A stretch of DNA of 64,000 nucleotides, taken from Anaerococcus degeneri. GTDB lineage: Bacteria > Bacillota > Clostridia > Tissierellales > Peptoniphilaceae. The translations under genes and the position numbers were made by a program. Positions 36,335 to 45,843 of this stretch are shown in pieces. The stretch's first letter is position 1. The number at the start of each line of letters is the position of its first letter. The stretch is from contig NZ_JAGGLO010000005.1 of the NCBI RefSeq assembly GCF_017874475.1, forward strand, positions 62,001 to 126,000, given 5' to 3'. The notes beneath the pieces were generated by a model that was given only the letters and a program-made list of their open reading frames with translations, did no database searches and was not told the DNA's origin.

Positions 36335-36954
36335 TTCTTAAAAATCCTCTTTACTTTTTCGAAAAATCCTAAATCTCCTATTGGCTCTGCCTCGCCTTTC
36401 ATAAGATTATCTATAACATCTTTGAAATAGTCATTTTCTTTTACAAAACCTAGGTAAGTCGCAGATTTACTAAGGAGTTTTTCTTTAATAGTTCTTGGAT
36501 CAAAACCTTCATCACAACGATTAATAAAGTAATAATCTGCATGAATATCCTTATCCAAATCATCTTTGTCAAGGATTTCAATTTTTATTGCATCCTTGAT
36601 TGCAAGATATAGATTATCTAGAATTATTATATCAGCATCTACTTCATCTATAAGGTTATATACATCCTGAACCCTAATATCATATTTATCCTCTACAAGT
36701 GGAGGAATGATGAATTTTAGGTTAGGATTTTCTTCAACAATTACCTTATCCAAGCTACAAAGACCTAGAAAATAGTCTGATATATCATAGCTTATCATCC
36801 CATCCTTTTTGTAATAATCTTCAATATTTGATTGGTCACTCCTGAAAAGAGATGTCAGTAAGACCATCTTATTTTCAGAAAGTCTTTCTGCTAGGTTTAC
36901 CGCAAAATCGGTCTTACCTATACTATTTTTCCCATTTATTAGATATATTTGCAT
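36331..36954 (-). CDS. MinD/ParA-like P-loop ATPase (divergent)
   Basis: 207 residues. The N-terminus LINGKNSIGKTDFAVNLAERL is a deviant Walker A motif where the usual KGGxGKT has become KNSIGKT; DADIIILDNLY (about 106) looks like Walker B. The last 13 residues (GFFEKVKRIFKK) could form an amphipathic membrane-targeting helix like that of MinD. The position after mreBCD-pbp2 is where minCD sits in many Firmicutes; no minC or minE is seen. Divergent, so the exact role is inference. Confidence 0.6.
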   Translation of the reverse strand: MQIYLINGKNSIGKTDFAVNLAERLSENKMVLLTSLFRSDQSNIEDYYKKDGMISYDISDYFLGLCSLDKVIVEENPNLKFIIPPLVEDKYDIRVQDVYNLIDEVDADIIILDNLYLAIKDAIKIEILDKDDLDKDIHADYYFINRCDEGFDPRTIKEKLLSKSATYLGFVKENDYFKDVIDNLMKGEAEPIGDLGFFEKVKRIFKK

Positions 36955-36966
36955 AATTTCCTCTTA

Positions 36967-39900
36967 CTAATGTCCGTGGTTGTGGTCCCCACCATTGGCT
37001 GATTCGCCAAGGTCTTGGATGTCTTTGGCGGTTGGCTCTGCGTTTATCATCTCAACATTCAAATCAAAGTACCTAGCAACAATATCTCTCATAATAGGAG
37101 AGGCATTGTAGGAAGTATCACCTTGGGTTAATACAATAGATATTGCTATTTCTGGATTATCATAAGGTGCAAAGCCTACCATCCATGCATAGGTATCATA
37201 GTCTGTGCCATCAGGGTTTTTACCCTCTACCTCAGCTGTACCAGTTTTTATACCAATATCCATAGGTAATTGACTTAATAAAGCATTTTTCTGAGCAACA
37301 AGTAGGGTACCATATTTGATATCTTCAAGATATTTCTTATCCTTAATATCTATTTTCTCGTTTTCTGGCACATTTTCAAATAAAACTTCACCAGAATCGT
37401 GGTTTTTAACCTTATTTATAAGGGTGAATTTATTTAGATAACCACCATTAGTTAGAGTAGCTATAGCCCTGTTCATCTGGATAGGTGTATAGGAGTTTTG
37501 GCCCTGGCCAATTACGATATTTAGCATATCTGTAATATCCCAAACAGCTTGATTTAGATATGTGTACTTGATTGTATCAGCAAGTCCATCTCTTTGACCT
37601 TCAGGAACCATCAAGGCATCATAACCTCTTTCATCAAAGAAGTCTATAATCGCTTTTCTTGACCATTCATTAGGATTATCTGTAAATTTGACTATATCTG
37701 TAATATCTTGCTCGTATTCATCCCTAGCTTTCTTGACCCCTTCCTTAATAAAAAGAGTAAGATTTTTTTCTAGGTAGTCTTTGAGCATTAACTTGGTTAC
37801 TTCAACTTTCTTTCCAATTGATGGGACATTACCTTTAGCTTCTTTTGGTATATTTATTTCTATTCCTGTTTCCTCATCAAGACCTAACATTTCAGCAGCC
37901 AACCTTATGTCATTTAATTCTAGCTTGGTTGTAAGAGTGTCGCCATCTTCTGGATTTTCTCCAAGGGCTAGGGTGTAGAAATAGTAGTTACAAGAATCTC
38001 TTATTGCTCCATATAGGTTTTCCTCACCGTGGGTCATACCACTTTCAGTATAAATCAAGCAAGAAAATCTCCTATTACCTATTTCCATAAAACCATGACA
38101 ATTATTTATAGCAAGTGGGTCTAGGCCCTTTTCTAGGGCTGCAAGTGCTGTCACTAGCTTAAAGGTTGAACCTGGCATTACTGCTGTTTGGGTTGCTATA
38201 TTTAACATAGGCCTTGGAGCAAGTGGACCTTCGCTATCCTCTACCTGAAGAGCTTCCCAGTCGGAAGTTGAAATACCAGTTGAAAATAAGTTTGGATCGT
38301 AGTTTGGATAAGAGGCTAAAGCAAGGACTTCCCCAGTCTTAACATTAGATACAACTACAGCCCCACTTTCAGCGTGAGGAGCCATTTTAAATGGTCTAAA
38401 AGACCCATATTCTGATTCATATAAGCCTGTCTCCCTAAGAGCCCTAAGAACACCTTCTAGTGAATCTTCTGCTTGTTTTTGAAGCTTAGCATCTATTGAT
38501 AAATAGACATCATCACCTGGTTCTGATTTGGTTTGAGAAATGGTCTCTCTCCTATTTCCAGAAGAGTCAACCGTAACTAAGGACCTTCCATTTTTGCCCT
38601 TGAGGTTATCTTGGTAGGATTCTTCTATACCAGTTTTACCAATAATTTCGTCTCTCAGATAGGCTCTTTCTTTGACATACTTATCAACTTCCTGGCTTGT
38701 TGCAATTGGGCCCATGTAGCCAAGAACATGACTTGCTAAGTTTCTATTTGGATAAGACCTGATTGGAATAGTTTCAACGACAACTCCTGATCCAGAATCA
38801 ATTTTTTCTTCTATTTTTAAAACTGTTGACTCATCGAGATTATAAACAATATTTATTGGTCTATAGCCAAAAGAACCTTGCCTATTTAAAGTATTGTCGA
38901 TAGTTAATATCCCAACAGCTTCAACATCACTATAAGAATCAAGTCCATTTACCTTCTTTAGGTATTCTAAGATTTTTTGTCCGTCATTTTCATTCATAAG
39001 TATATCTACAGTTTCCTTTGTAGAATTTGCCCTATCTTTATTGGCATAATGGGTATAAAAATCTTTCTTATCTATAGTAAAGGTGTATTTCCAGTCGTCT
39101 GGATCATCTTCTGTTATATCTATATTTGGATAAATATTATTTCTTGTATTGGCATTTTGAGCCATGTATTTTACATATTCTGACAAAATTAAAGGCTTTA
39201 TTAGGTCATGTTCTTCTGCAAGTCTTGCTAGTTCGTCTATGGCAGAACCTGCCTGTGGGTTTTTAAACCTTACATCTACAGAATATTGGTTCTTATCATC
39301 CTTGGTTTCTGTGATGACTTCTGTTTCAAAGTTTGCATAAATCCCCTTGTTTTCAAGCTCTTCTATGAGCATATTAGCAGGAATGATGTAGGCTCCCTTA
39401 TCATCTACCATGGCCGATGCCAAAACATCTTTGATTGTAGAATTTTTTACTATTTCACAAAAATCGTCACTTGGCTTTGAGTCAAGGGTGATTTTTTTGA
39501 ATACCTTATGAAGTCTAGCCTTTTTTTCAACTAGGTCCTGGTCGCTTTTAATTGCATAGGCATCCATAGTTAGGCTTCCTAAAAGCTTGTGCCTTTCCAA
39601 AATCCTATAGGCAAGTAGCCTTGCGTGTGAATTTTGAAGGATAGATAGTAAAACCGACCTATCTTCACCGACTGATTCTAGGATTACGTCTATAGGGTCG
39701 TCGTCTTTTTTGTGACCTATATTGGCAAGTTTTTTCTCATAATTTTTCTTATATTCTACCTTGAGCTTACCATTTTCCTGACTTATGTGAGCTGGCACAT
39801 CTATCCCCCTCTTTTTAAGTGCAAGAATGGCTGTATTTAAGGTTTCATACTTAATTCCATCTTCTTCATAAGTAGAAAGTAAAAACTCTTCTATAAGGTC

Positions 39901-40338
39901 ATTTTCTATTAACTTGTGGACCACATCTTCGATTGGCATTTCTTTTTTCTTGAAGTAGTCTAAGTCCTTTTTATATTTAAAAGTGTTTAATTTTATACTA
40001 AAATCTTCAGTATAGTTGACTCCATCTTCTTCAAGGATATCAACCAAGTTTGAGATCAATTCTATTCTTTTATCTTCATCCAAGCTCATCAACTCATCTT
40101 TATAGAGCTTAACTGCGAAGGATGGTATAGATGTGGCCAAGATTTTACCGTTTCTATCGTAGATATTGCCCCTACTTGCAAGTTCGTCGACTTCTTTAAC
40201 TTTCCTATTATCGGATAAGTCTCTGTAATAATCACCCTTGTTAACCATTACATTAAAAAGTCTAAAAACGATGGTGATAATAGCGAGCACCACAACTACT
40301 TGGATGAAAATAAATCTATTTTCCTTTTTATTTCTCAT
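36967..40338 (-). CDS. Penicillin-binding protein 2, unusually long
   Basis: Elongation-type transpeptidase of the Rod system. One N-terminal membrane helix (about 8-28) then a dimerisation/pedestal region and the transpeptidase. PGSTFKLV (SxxK serine), DSCNYYF (SxN) and IKTGTAEV (KTG) make the active site at about residues 730, 785 and 1020. At 1123 residues it is longer than the usual 600-750; the extra sequence lies mostly in the pedestal (about 90-480) with a further charged insert between SxN and KTG. It ends in a histidine-rich tail (DHNHGH). Downstream of mreD by 8 bp. Confidence 0.92.
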   Translation of the reverse strand: MRNKKENRFIFIQVVVVLAIITIVFRLFNVMVNKGDYYRDLSDNRKVKEVDELASRGNIYDRNGKILATSIPSFAVKLYKDELMSLDEDKRIELISNLVDILEEDGVNYTEDFSIKLNTFKYKKDLDYFKKKEMPIEDVVHKLIENDLIEEFLLSTYEEDGIKYETLNTAILALKKRGIDVPAHISQENGKLKVEYKKNYEKKLANIGHKKDDDPIDVILESVGEDRSVLLSILQNSHARLLAYRILERHKLLGSLTMDAYAIKSDQDLVEKKARLHKVFKKITLDSKPSDDFCEIVKNSTIKDVLASAMVDDKGAYIIPANMLIEELENKGIYANFETEVITETKDDKNQYSVDVRFKNPQAGSAIDELARLAEEHDLIKPLILSEYVKYMAQNANTRNNIYPNIDITEDDPDDWKYTFTIDKKDFYTHYANKDRANSTKETVDILMNENDGQKILEYLKKVNGLDSYSDVEAVGILTIDNTLNRQGSFGYRPINIVYNLDESTVLKIEEKIDSGSGVVVETIPIRSYPNRNLASHVLGYMGPIATSQEVDKYVKERAYLRDEIIGKTGIEESYQDNLKGKNGRSLVTVDSSGNRRETISQTKSEPGDDVYLSIDAKLQKQAEDSLEGVLRALRETGLYESEYGSFRPFKMAPHAESGAVVVSNVKTGEVLALASYPNYDPNLFSTGISTSDWEALQVEDSEGPLAPRPMLNIATQTAVMPGSTFKLVTALAALEKGLDPLAINNCHGFMEIGNRRFSCLIYTESGMTHGEENLYGAIRDSCNYYFYTLALGENPEDGDTLTTKLELNDIRLAAEMLGLDEETGIEINIPKEAKGNVPSIGKKVEVTKLMLKDYLEKNLTLFIKEGVKKARDEYEQDITDIVKFTDNPNEWSRKAIIDFFDERGYDALMVPEGQRDGLADTIKYTYLNQAVWDITDMLNIVIGQGQNSYTPIQMNRAIATLTNGGYLNKFTLINKVKNHDSGEVLFENVPENEKIDIKDKKYLEDIKYGTLLVAQKNALLSQLPMDIGIKTGTAEVEGKNPDGTDYDTYAWMVGFAPYDNPEIAISIVLTQGDTSYNASPIMRDIVARYFDLNVEMINAEPTAKDIQDLGESANGGDHNHGH

Positions 40339-40346
40339 AAAATCCC

Positions 40347-40838
40347 CTAAATTCTATAGGTTGGTATATACATTATCTTTTTGATAAGCATGTAATAAAC
40401 TAAGTAGATAAGTGAATTAAAAATTGCTTCTACCAGGATTTCAAGGCCAAAATAACCAGTTATTGAGTTTAAACTCTTGCCAAAAATATAGTAGATACCA
40501 TTCACTAACAGGAAGTTAAAAATAGTTGCTAAGACACAAACAATTAGTCCTGCCTGCTTGTCTTTTGATACCTTTATAAATTCTCCCGAAGAAACAACCC
40601 CTATTAGGTAGTAAGAAAGGGCCCTCACTCCTACTAGGCTTGAAAATAGAAAGTCTTCAAAGAGGCCTACTAAAAGACCCCCTAGCCTTCCAGTTCTGTT
40701 TGGCAAAATTTGGGATAAGGCTATGGTTGCAGGAATAAGAATGTTTACATTTGCCCCTATGATATCAATTTTAGCAAAGATTGAGGTTTGTAAAATAAAA
40801 CTTATTAATAAAATTAAAAAGCTTTTAAATTTATTCAT
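40347..40838 (-). CDS. mreD: Rod shape-determining membrane protein MreD
   Basis: 163 residues, about five membrane helices, scaffold between MreC and PBP2/RodA in the elongasome. Weakly conserved family; identified from hydrophobic profile, the NRTGRLGGLLVGLFEDFLFSS segment (about 46-66) and position between mreC and pbp2. Overlaps mreC by 8 bp. Confidence 0.85.
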   Translation of the reverse strand: MNKFKSFLILLISFILQTSIFAKIDIIGANVNILIPATIALSQILPNRTGRLGGLLVGLFEDFLFSSLVGVRALSYYLIGVVSSGEFIKVSKDKQAGLIVCVLATIFNFLLVNGIYYIFGKSLNSITGYFGLEILVEAIFNSLIYLVYYMLIKKIMYIPTYRI

Positions 40839-41733
40839 AGATTTCGCCCTCCTCTTGCTTTTTCTCCTTAGTTACAGGTTTTTTATCAATCGAATAAGTC
40901 GCGTCGTGTTTCAATACTAAGACCCTATACAAGTGTGAAAAATCAACAGGTGATTTGATAGTGATATTTTTTCTTAGGGAGTCCTCACTCATTGTTACTG
41001 TAGCAACCCTACCTATGTAGATTCCGTAAGGATAAATTCCGCCTAGACCACTTGTTAGGAGTATGTCCTTTTCGTTAATCTTGCTTTCAAGATCAATCAT
41101 AAAGCCTTGGATGGTGTTTTTATTGAAAACATCAATCACACCATAGTCACCAGAATTTGCATTTACAAAAGAAACGTCATTTTCATTTGAATTTAAGGTT
41201 TCAACCCTGGCTGTAGTTTTATATACTTCTGTGACCTTACCAACAAGTCCTGTGTAGAACTTGCTATCTCCAACAGCTTGAAGAATGATGTCGTTTTTTT
41301 CAATCCCATCCACAGCTCCCTTGTCGATTGTAAAATGAGTTGTCATTGCATTAACATCTGTGTTTATAAGCTTGGCCTTAATGTATTTATTTTCTGTGCC
41401 ATTTGTCGCAGCTGCTTCGTCTTTTAAAAACTCTTCCCTATTTATAGTTGCTAAAAGTCTCGCATTTTCCATTACAAGTGACCTGTTGTCTGCCTCAAGT
41501 TTCAATACTTGCTCACGAGTTTCCTTAGATCCAATTGTCCTTTCAACCTGCTCAATCATAGCAGATGATATAGAGTAAGTCACTTTTTCAATTGGTCTTA
41601 GGATTGTATTTGCAAGGTTTGATCCTGTTTGTGATATAGTTTCACTTTGGCTTGAAATAAGTATGAGCAGACCTAGGCCTACAACTGTAAATATGAAAGG
41701 TTTTTTATCTTTTTTTACTCTCTTATATGCCAT
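40831..41733 (-). CDS. mreC: Cell-shape protein MreC
   Basis: 300 residues: N-terminal membrane helix (about 15-33), a coiled coil (about 60-105) and two beta-barrel domains. VNAMTTHFTIDKGAVDGIEKNDI (shown in part) and LLTSGLGGIYPYGIYIG near 225 are typical. Links cytoplasmic MreB with PBP2. Gap to mreB only 6 bp. Confidence 0.9.
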   Translation of the reverse strand: MAYKRVKKDKKPFIFTVVGLGLLILISSQSETISQTGSNLANTILRPIEKVTYSISSAMIEQVERTIGSKETREQVLKLEADNRSLVMENARLLATINREEFLKDEAAATNGTENKYIKAKLINTDVNAMTTHFTIDKGAVDGIEKNDIILQAVGDSKFYTGLVGKVTEVYKTTARVETLNSNENDVSFVNANSGDYGVIDVFNKNTIQGFMIDLESKINEKDILLTSGLGGIYPYGIYIGRVATVTMSEDSLRKNITIKSPVDFSHLYRVLVLKHDATYSIDKKPVTKEKKQEEGEIYE

Positions 41734-41739
41734 ATTTAC

Positions 41740-42750
41740 CTACTTACGATATTTTAAATACTTATCTGGATTTTCTAGAATTAATCCCGCTCCTAGGATT
41801 GCATCTGTGCCTGGATCTTCTGAGCGATAGGATTTTAGACCGATTTTCTTTTCTATATATTCGGCAAGTCCAGCAAGCTTTGACAAGGATCCAGAAAGGG
41901 CAAAGCCATCTCTTCTGATATCTGAGGATATTTCTGGTGGTGTCTTTTCAAGGGCTACTAAGACCATTTCACAAACTTCGTCTGCAAAAGGAAGGATGCA
42001 AGAAACTAACTCGCTAGAACTTACACTTACAGTCTTTGGTCTAGCATCTAGAAGGTCTCTGCCGTTTACTTCCATCTGGTTGTTGCCATCTTTTATCTTT
42101 AGTGATGCAAGGTTAATCTTAACCTCTTCTGCAGTATTTTTGCCGATTTCAAGGTTCTTTTCTTCCCTAAAATAATCAACAATTTTTTCATCTAGGTAGT
42201 CACCGCCCTTGTTCATTGTGGCAGAAACTACTATTCCATTTAGTGAAATAACCGCAACTTGGCTTGTGCCGGCACCCATATTTATCATTAATATCCCCCT
42301 AGGTTCATCTGGGGAAAGGTTCATCCCATAGGCTGCTGCAAGCGATTCATCAACAAGGATAATATCCCTGCTGCCTGCATGAAGGGCAGCATCTTCAACT
42401 GCTCTTTTTTGTATATCTGTAATACCAGATGGGACAACAATCACAACTCTTGGTTGGATTAGGCTAAAGCCAGGATTCACCTTATCAAAAAAGTAATTGA
42501 GCATGGCTTCTGTGAGATTAAAATCAGTTATAACTCCGTTTTTGATTGGCTTTACAACTTGTATATCCTCGTGGGTTTTACCAAGCATATCCTTAGCCTT
42601 TTGGCCAACAGCTTCTACCTTGGTGTGATTTTCATCAAGAACCAGGCTTGAAGGCTCATTTATTATAAGGCCCTCGCCTTTTTTATATACTGAAATATTG
42701 CTAGTGCCAAGGTCTATGGCAAAGTCTGTAGCAATCATTTTAAATTTCAT
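41740..42750 (-). CDS. mreB: Actin-like rod-shape protein MreB
   Basis: 336 residues, forms filaments guiding cell-wall elongation. FAIDLGTSNISVYKKGEG (about 10, phosphate 1), VVIVVPSGITDIQKRAVEDA (about 105), MINMGAGTSQVAVIS (about 155, phosphate 2) and FALSGSLSKLAGLAEYI (about 286, adenosine) are present. The glycine-rich motifs differ slightly from canonical MreB (GAGTS for GGGTT), so an Mbl-like paralogue is possible. First of the mreBCD-pbp2 set, 9 bp after radC. Confidence 0.92.
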   Translation of the reverse strand: MKFKMIATDFAIDLGTSNISVYKKGEGLIINEPSSLVLDENHTKVEAVGQKAKDMLGKTHEDIQVVKPIKNGVITDFNLTEAMLNYFFDKVNPGFSLIQPRVVIVVPSGITDIQKRAVEDAALHAGSRDIILVDESLAAAYGMNLSPDEPRGILMINMGAGTSQVAVISLNGIVVSATMNKGGDYLDEKIVDYFREEKNLEIGKNTAEEVKINLASLKIKDGNNQMEVNGRDLLDARPKTVSVSSSELVSCILPFADEVCEMVLVALEKTPPEISSDIRRDGFALSGSLSKLAGLAEYIEKKIGLKSYRSEDPGTDAILGAGLILENPDKYLKYRK

Positions 42751-42759
42751 CCTAAACTC

Positions 42760-43440
42760 CTAAATATAATTATCTTTTTTTAAACTTACATAAGATCCGT
42801 GGCCAATAATCAAGTGGTCAAGGACGTTGATATCAAGGATTTCTCCCGCATCTATCAGCCTGTGGGTGATTAATAAATCTGCCTTTGAAGGGCTAGGATT
42901 GCCCGATGGATGGTTGTGGGCCAAAATCATTGACTTGGCAGACTTTTTTATGGCTGGCTTAAAGACTTCCCTAGGATTAACTATTGAAGAAGACAAGTCT
43001 CCAATTGAAATAAGTTCCTTGGAAATAACTTCATTTTTATTATTAAGAAGGATTGTATAAAAATATTCCCTGTCTTTAAGGCTGATGGTGTCTTTTATAT
43101 ATTTATAAGCATCCTCATTTGAGCTAATCTTATATTTTTCCTTATTTAAGATATTTTCCTTAATCCTCTTGCCTAGTTGAAGGCTTGCTATAATCTTTGA
43201 AGCCTTGGCCTCTTTAATCCCATTTATTTTTGTAAGCTCCTCGACTTCTATTTCTAAAAGAGCCTCCTCACTAAAGGTATCAAGTATTTCCTCAGCAAGG
43301 TCAATGGCATTTTTCTTATCTGTCCCAGTTGATATAATTATGGCAAGAAGCTCCTTTTCACTCAGGCTGTCGTGGCCCAACTTTATAAGTTTTTCCCTAG
43401 GCCTATCTATAAGCTTCATATCCTTGATAGTTTGTTTCAT
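42760..43440 (-). CDS. radC: RadC-family JAB-domain protein
   Basis: 226 residues: helix-hairpin-helix (about 45-75) and a JAB/MPN domain with ILAHNHPSGNPSPSKADLLI (about 172), where the histidines and serine/aspartate coordinate zinc. The long-standing name DNA repair protein RadC is not supported by function; the family's role is uncertain. Its location ahead of mreB is conserved in Bacillus and Clostridia. Confidence 0.9.
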   Translation of the reverse strand: MKQTIKDMKLIDRPREKLIKLGHDSLSEKELLAIIISTGTDKKNAIDLAEEILDTFSEEALLEIEVEELTKINGIKEAKASKIIASLQLGKRIKENILNKEKYKISSNEDAYKYIKDTISLKDREYFYTILLNNKNEVISKELISIGDLSSSIVNPREVFKPAIKKSAKSMILAHNHPSGNPSPSKADLLITHRLIDAGEILDINVLDHLIIGHGSYVSLKKDNYI

Positions 43441-43959
43441 TTAAACATTTTCTCCGATCTTTATTTTTTTCATATGCTTTATAATAAAGTTTGAAGAAAG
43501 TCCTACAAAAAATCCACTAAAGGTGCCGACCAAAACTAGGGCTGGAAAATAAGTAAACATCTTGATATTTTCCATAATGATAGCTGAAACTATAATTTGT
43601 CCTAGGTTGTGGGCAAAGGCTCCTATTTCGCTTACACCAATAAAAGAAAATAAGCGGTCGTGGTACTTTAAGGCGATTGCCATAGCGATTGATGAAAGAA
43701 TCGCACCTGCTGCTGAGTAGAAAAACGAAGTCACAGCCCCTGTTATCAATACCAACATAAAACTTTTTAAAAGTGCTATGGTGAGACTTGCCTTAAATCC
43801 ATAAAAATAAAGACTTACTAGTATTATTATATTTGAAAGTCCAAGTTTTGCACCTGGTATTGGCACAGGAACAGGGATTTGTAGTTCAATAAGTGAAATT
43901 ATTAGGGCAAGGGCCACCAAAAGCGCCATATTAGTTAAATCTTTGATATTTTTACCCAT
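43441..43959 (-). CDS. Gx transporter family membrane protein (HepT/HepS-like)
   Basis: 172 residues with five or six membrane helices (PVPVPIPGAKLGLSNIIILV near 30). It belongs to the ECF-S-like Gx group sometimes annotated as heptaprenyl diphosphate synthase component I. In Clostridia it often neighbours a NusG domain-II protein, as here. Substrate unknown. Overlaps that gene by one base. Confidence 0.75.
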   Translation of the reverse strand: MGKNIKDLTNMALLVALALIISLIELQIPVPVPIPGAKLGLSNIIILVSLYFYGFKASLTIALLKSFMLVLITGAVTSFFYSAAGAILSSIAMAIALKYHDRLFSFIGVSEIGAFAHNLGQIIVSAIIMENIKMFTYFPALVLVGTFSGFFVGLSSNFIIKHMKKIKIGENV

Positions 43960-44348
43960 TAGTTCACCACCTTATCTATTGCATCGTCATCTTTTTTCTT
44001 GTCCTTATGGCTTTCAAGCTCCAAAAACAACCTATGTGGCAGGCAGATAATTGTTTGGCCTTCCTTTTCTATAGGGTGCATATGGGCACAAATCTGGTCT
44101 TGGCAGTCAGCCTCGCTTATAAATGCTTTCTTGTTTTTAATAACAATTTTATTGTAATGGCCTCCATAATTAACCACGTATTCTGTATCCTTATCCATAG
44201 GGAGTTTTTTAATGACTTTTCCATCTTGTTCTACTACAAGCATATCTCCCTCATATCCTGTAGTCATCTTATCAATTGCAAAATTCAGGCCAAAACTTAA
44301 AAAAATCAGGCCAACAATTACAATTATATCTCCTTTTCTTATCTTCAT
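43959..44348 (-). CDS. NusG domain II-containing membrane-anchored protein
   Basis: 129 residues. An N-terminal membrane helix (about 9-24) and an outside domain with IVIKNKKAFISEADCQDQIC near 75-95 and CLPHRLFLEL. The paired cysteines CQDQIC and CLPH are typical of this NusG-II family found with Gx transporters and Rnf/ApbE genes. Function not established; a link with flavin or quinone-like redox processes is only suggested by context. Confidence 0.72.
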   Translation of the reverse strand: MKIRKGDIIVIVGLIFLSFGLNFAIDKMTTGYEGDMLVVEQDGKVIKKLPMDKDTEYVVNYGGHYNKIVIKNKKAFISEADCQDQICAHMHPIEKEGQTIICLPHRLFLELESHKDKKKDDDAIDKVVN

Positions 44349-44419
44349 AATAACCTCTATATCTATTTTAATATTTTATAAAATAATCATGGTTATATTA
44401 TATGGTTTTTGGCCAATAA

Positions 44420-44442
44420 AAAAAGACCCCGAAGGGTCTTCT
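44420..44442 (-). terminator. Terminator of the rnf operon
   Basis: Perfect 7-bp stem AAGACCC/GGGTCTT with a TTCG loop (minus strand), followed by a T run after the rnfB stop. Confidence 0.9.
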
Positions 44443-44449
44443 TTAAATT

Positions 44450-45250
44450 TTATTCAAAGATAGTTATACATTTATTTGGACATTTTTCACAAGCTGTCTT
44501 TAGCAATTCTTGATCGATTTCGTCAATATGAACTGCCTTAGATAAAAAGTTATCCATTTCAAAGGCTTCTGGATAAGTCTTAGCACAGATTGTACAACCT
44601 ATACAAGAATTAGAGCATTTACCCCTTGCGTCCTTGCCCTTATCATGTGATGAGCAAAGAACCGCTTGTTTTTGCTTAAATGGTACAAGGTCAATAATGT
44701 GTTTTGGACATACTTCCACACACTTTTTACAAGCTACACACTTATCTCTATTAACTTTGGCAACGCCGTTTATGATGTGGATTGCATCAAATGGACAAGC
44801 TTTTTCGCATGTACCACAACCTATACAACCATAATCACAGGCTTTTTTACCACCAAATAGTGCGATTTGTACCCTACAATCTTCAAGACCTTGGTATTTA
44901 TATTGGTCCTTGGCTGCTTCGCAAGTACCATTACAATGTACTAGGGCAACTTTTCTATCATCTGCACCTGTCGCTTCAACACCCATAGCTGCAGCTACCG
45001 CTGCTGTTACACTTGCACCACCAATGGCACAACCATTTACAGGAGCTTCTCCCTTAGCGATTGCTTCTGCAAGACCATCGCAACCAGGAAATCCACAAGC
45101 ACCGCAGTTAGCACCTGGTAGGCATTCCCTAACTGCTGCTTCTTTAACTGATTTTTCTACGTGAAATTTTTGTGAAATAAAGCCTAGGGCAATCGCAAAG
45201 ATAAAGCCCATTATAGCAAGTATTGCTACCGGCAATAATAAATTTTCCAT
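44450..45250 (-). CDS. rnfB: Rnf complex ferredoxin-type subunit RnfB
   Basis: 266 residues: membrane helix at about 8-26, then CLPGANCGACGFPGCDG (about 43, the 4Fe-4S domain), followed by clusters CIGCGTCEKACP, CVACKKCVEVCP and CIGC-TIC and a last CEKCPNKC at the end. It passes electrons from ferredoxin into the complex. Last gene of rnfCDGEAB. Confidence 0.95.
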   Translation of the reverse strand: MENLLLPVAILAIMGFIFAIALGFISQKFHVEKSVKEAAVRECLPGANCGACGFPGCDGLAEAIAKGEAPVNGCAIGGASVTAAVAAAMGVEATGADDRKVALVHCNGTCEAAKDQYKYQGLEDCRVQIALFGGKKACDYGCIGCGTCEKACPFDAIHIINGVAKVNRDKCVACKKCVEVCPKHIIDLVPFKQKQAVLCSSHDKGKDARGKCSNSCIGCTICAKTYPEAFEMDNFLSKAVHIDEIDQELLKTACEKCPNKCITIFE

Positions 45251-45259
45251 TCTTACCTC

Positions 45260-45835
45260 CTATGCTAAACCTGCAAAGCCCATGAAGGCTATAGCCATTA
45301 GACCTAGGGTTATAAGAGACATTGGAGCTCCCTTAAATGACTCAGGTATTTTGTTATATTCGATTTTTTCTCTTAGATAAGCAAGGATCATGATTGCTAA
45401 CATAAAACCAATTGATGCTGCAAAGGCATAAACTGTTGATTCTACAAGGTTGTATGATAGGTCGATTGCTTTTATAGCTACACCTAGTACAACGCAGTTT
45501 GTAGTAATAAGTGGAAGATATACACCAAGTGCGCCGTAAAGAGCTGGCATGGATTTCTTCATTACTGTTTCTACTGATTGAACAAGGGTTGCTATTACCA
45601 AGATAAAGACAACTGTCTGTAGGTATTGAACATTAAAAACTTCTAGTATGTAGTGTTGGATAAACCAAGTAATAACTGTTGCAAGTACTATTACGAAGAT
45701 TACTGCAAAGCCCATACCCCTTGCGGTTTCAACCTTGCTGGTTACACCGAGGGTTGGACAGATACCTAAGAATTGTCCTAATACATAGTTTGATACAAAT
45801 ATAGTTGCTATTATAATTTTAAATAATTCTGCCAT
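45260..45835 (-). CDS. rnfA: Rnf membrane subunit RnfA
   Basis: 191 residues, six membrane helices. FVSNYVLGQFLGICPTLGVT near 14-33 and ITTNCVVLGVAIKAI near 107 are the RnfA/NqrE signatures; the cysteines hold an iron-sulfur cluster between RnfA and RnfE (family knowledge). Confidence 0.95.
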   Translation of the reverse strand: MAELFKIIIATIFVSNYVLGQFLGICPTLGVTSKVETARGMGFAVIFVIVLATVITWFIQHYILEVFNVQYLQTVVFILVIATLVQSVETVMKKSMPALYGALGVYLPLITTNCVVLGVAIKAIDLSYNLVESTVYAFAASIGFMLAIMILAYLREKIEYNKIPESFKGAPMSLITLGLMAIAFMGFAGLA

Positions 45836-45843
45836 AATAACTC

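Noticed and set aside
42760-43440. RadC as a DNA repair gene
   Set aside because: Family name is historical; the JAB domain is clear but repair function is not supported by known work.
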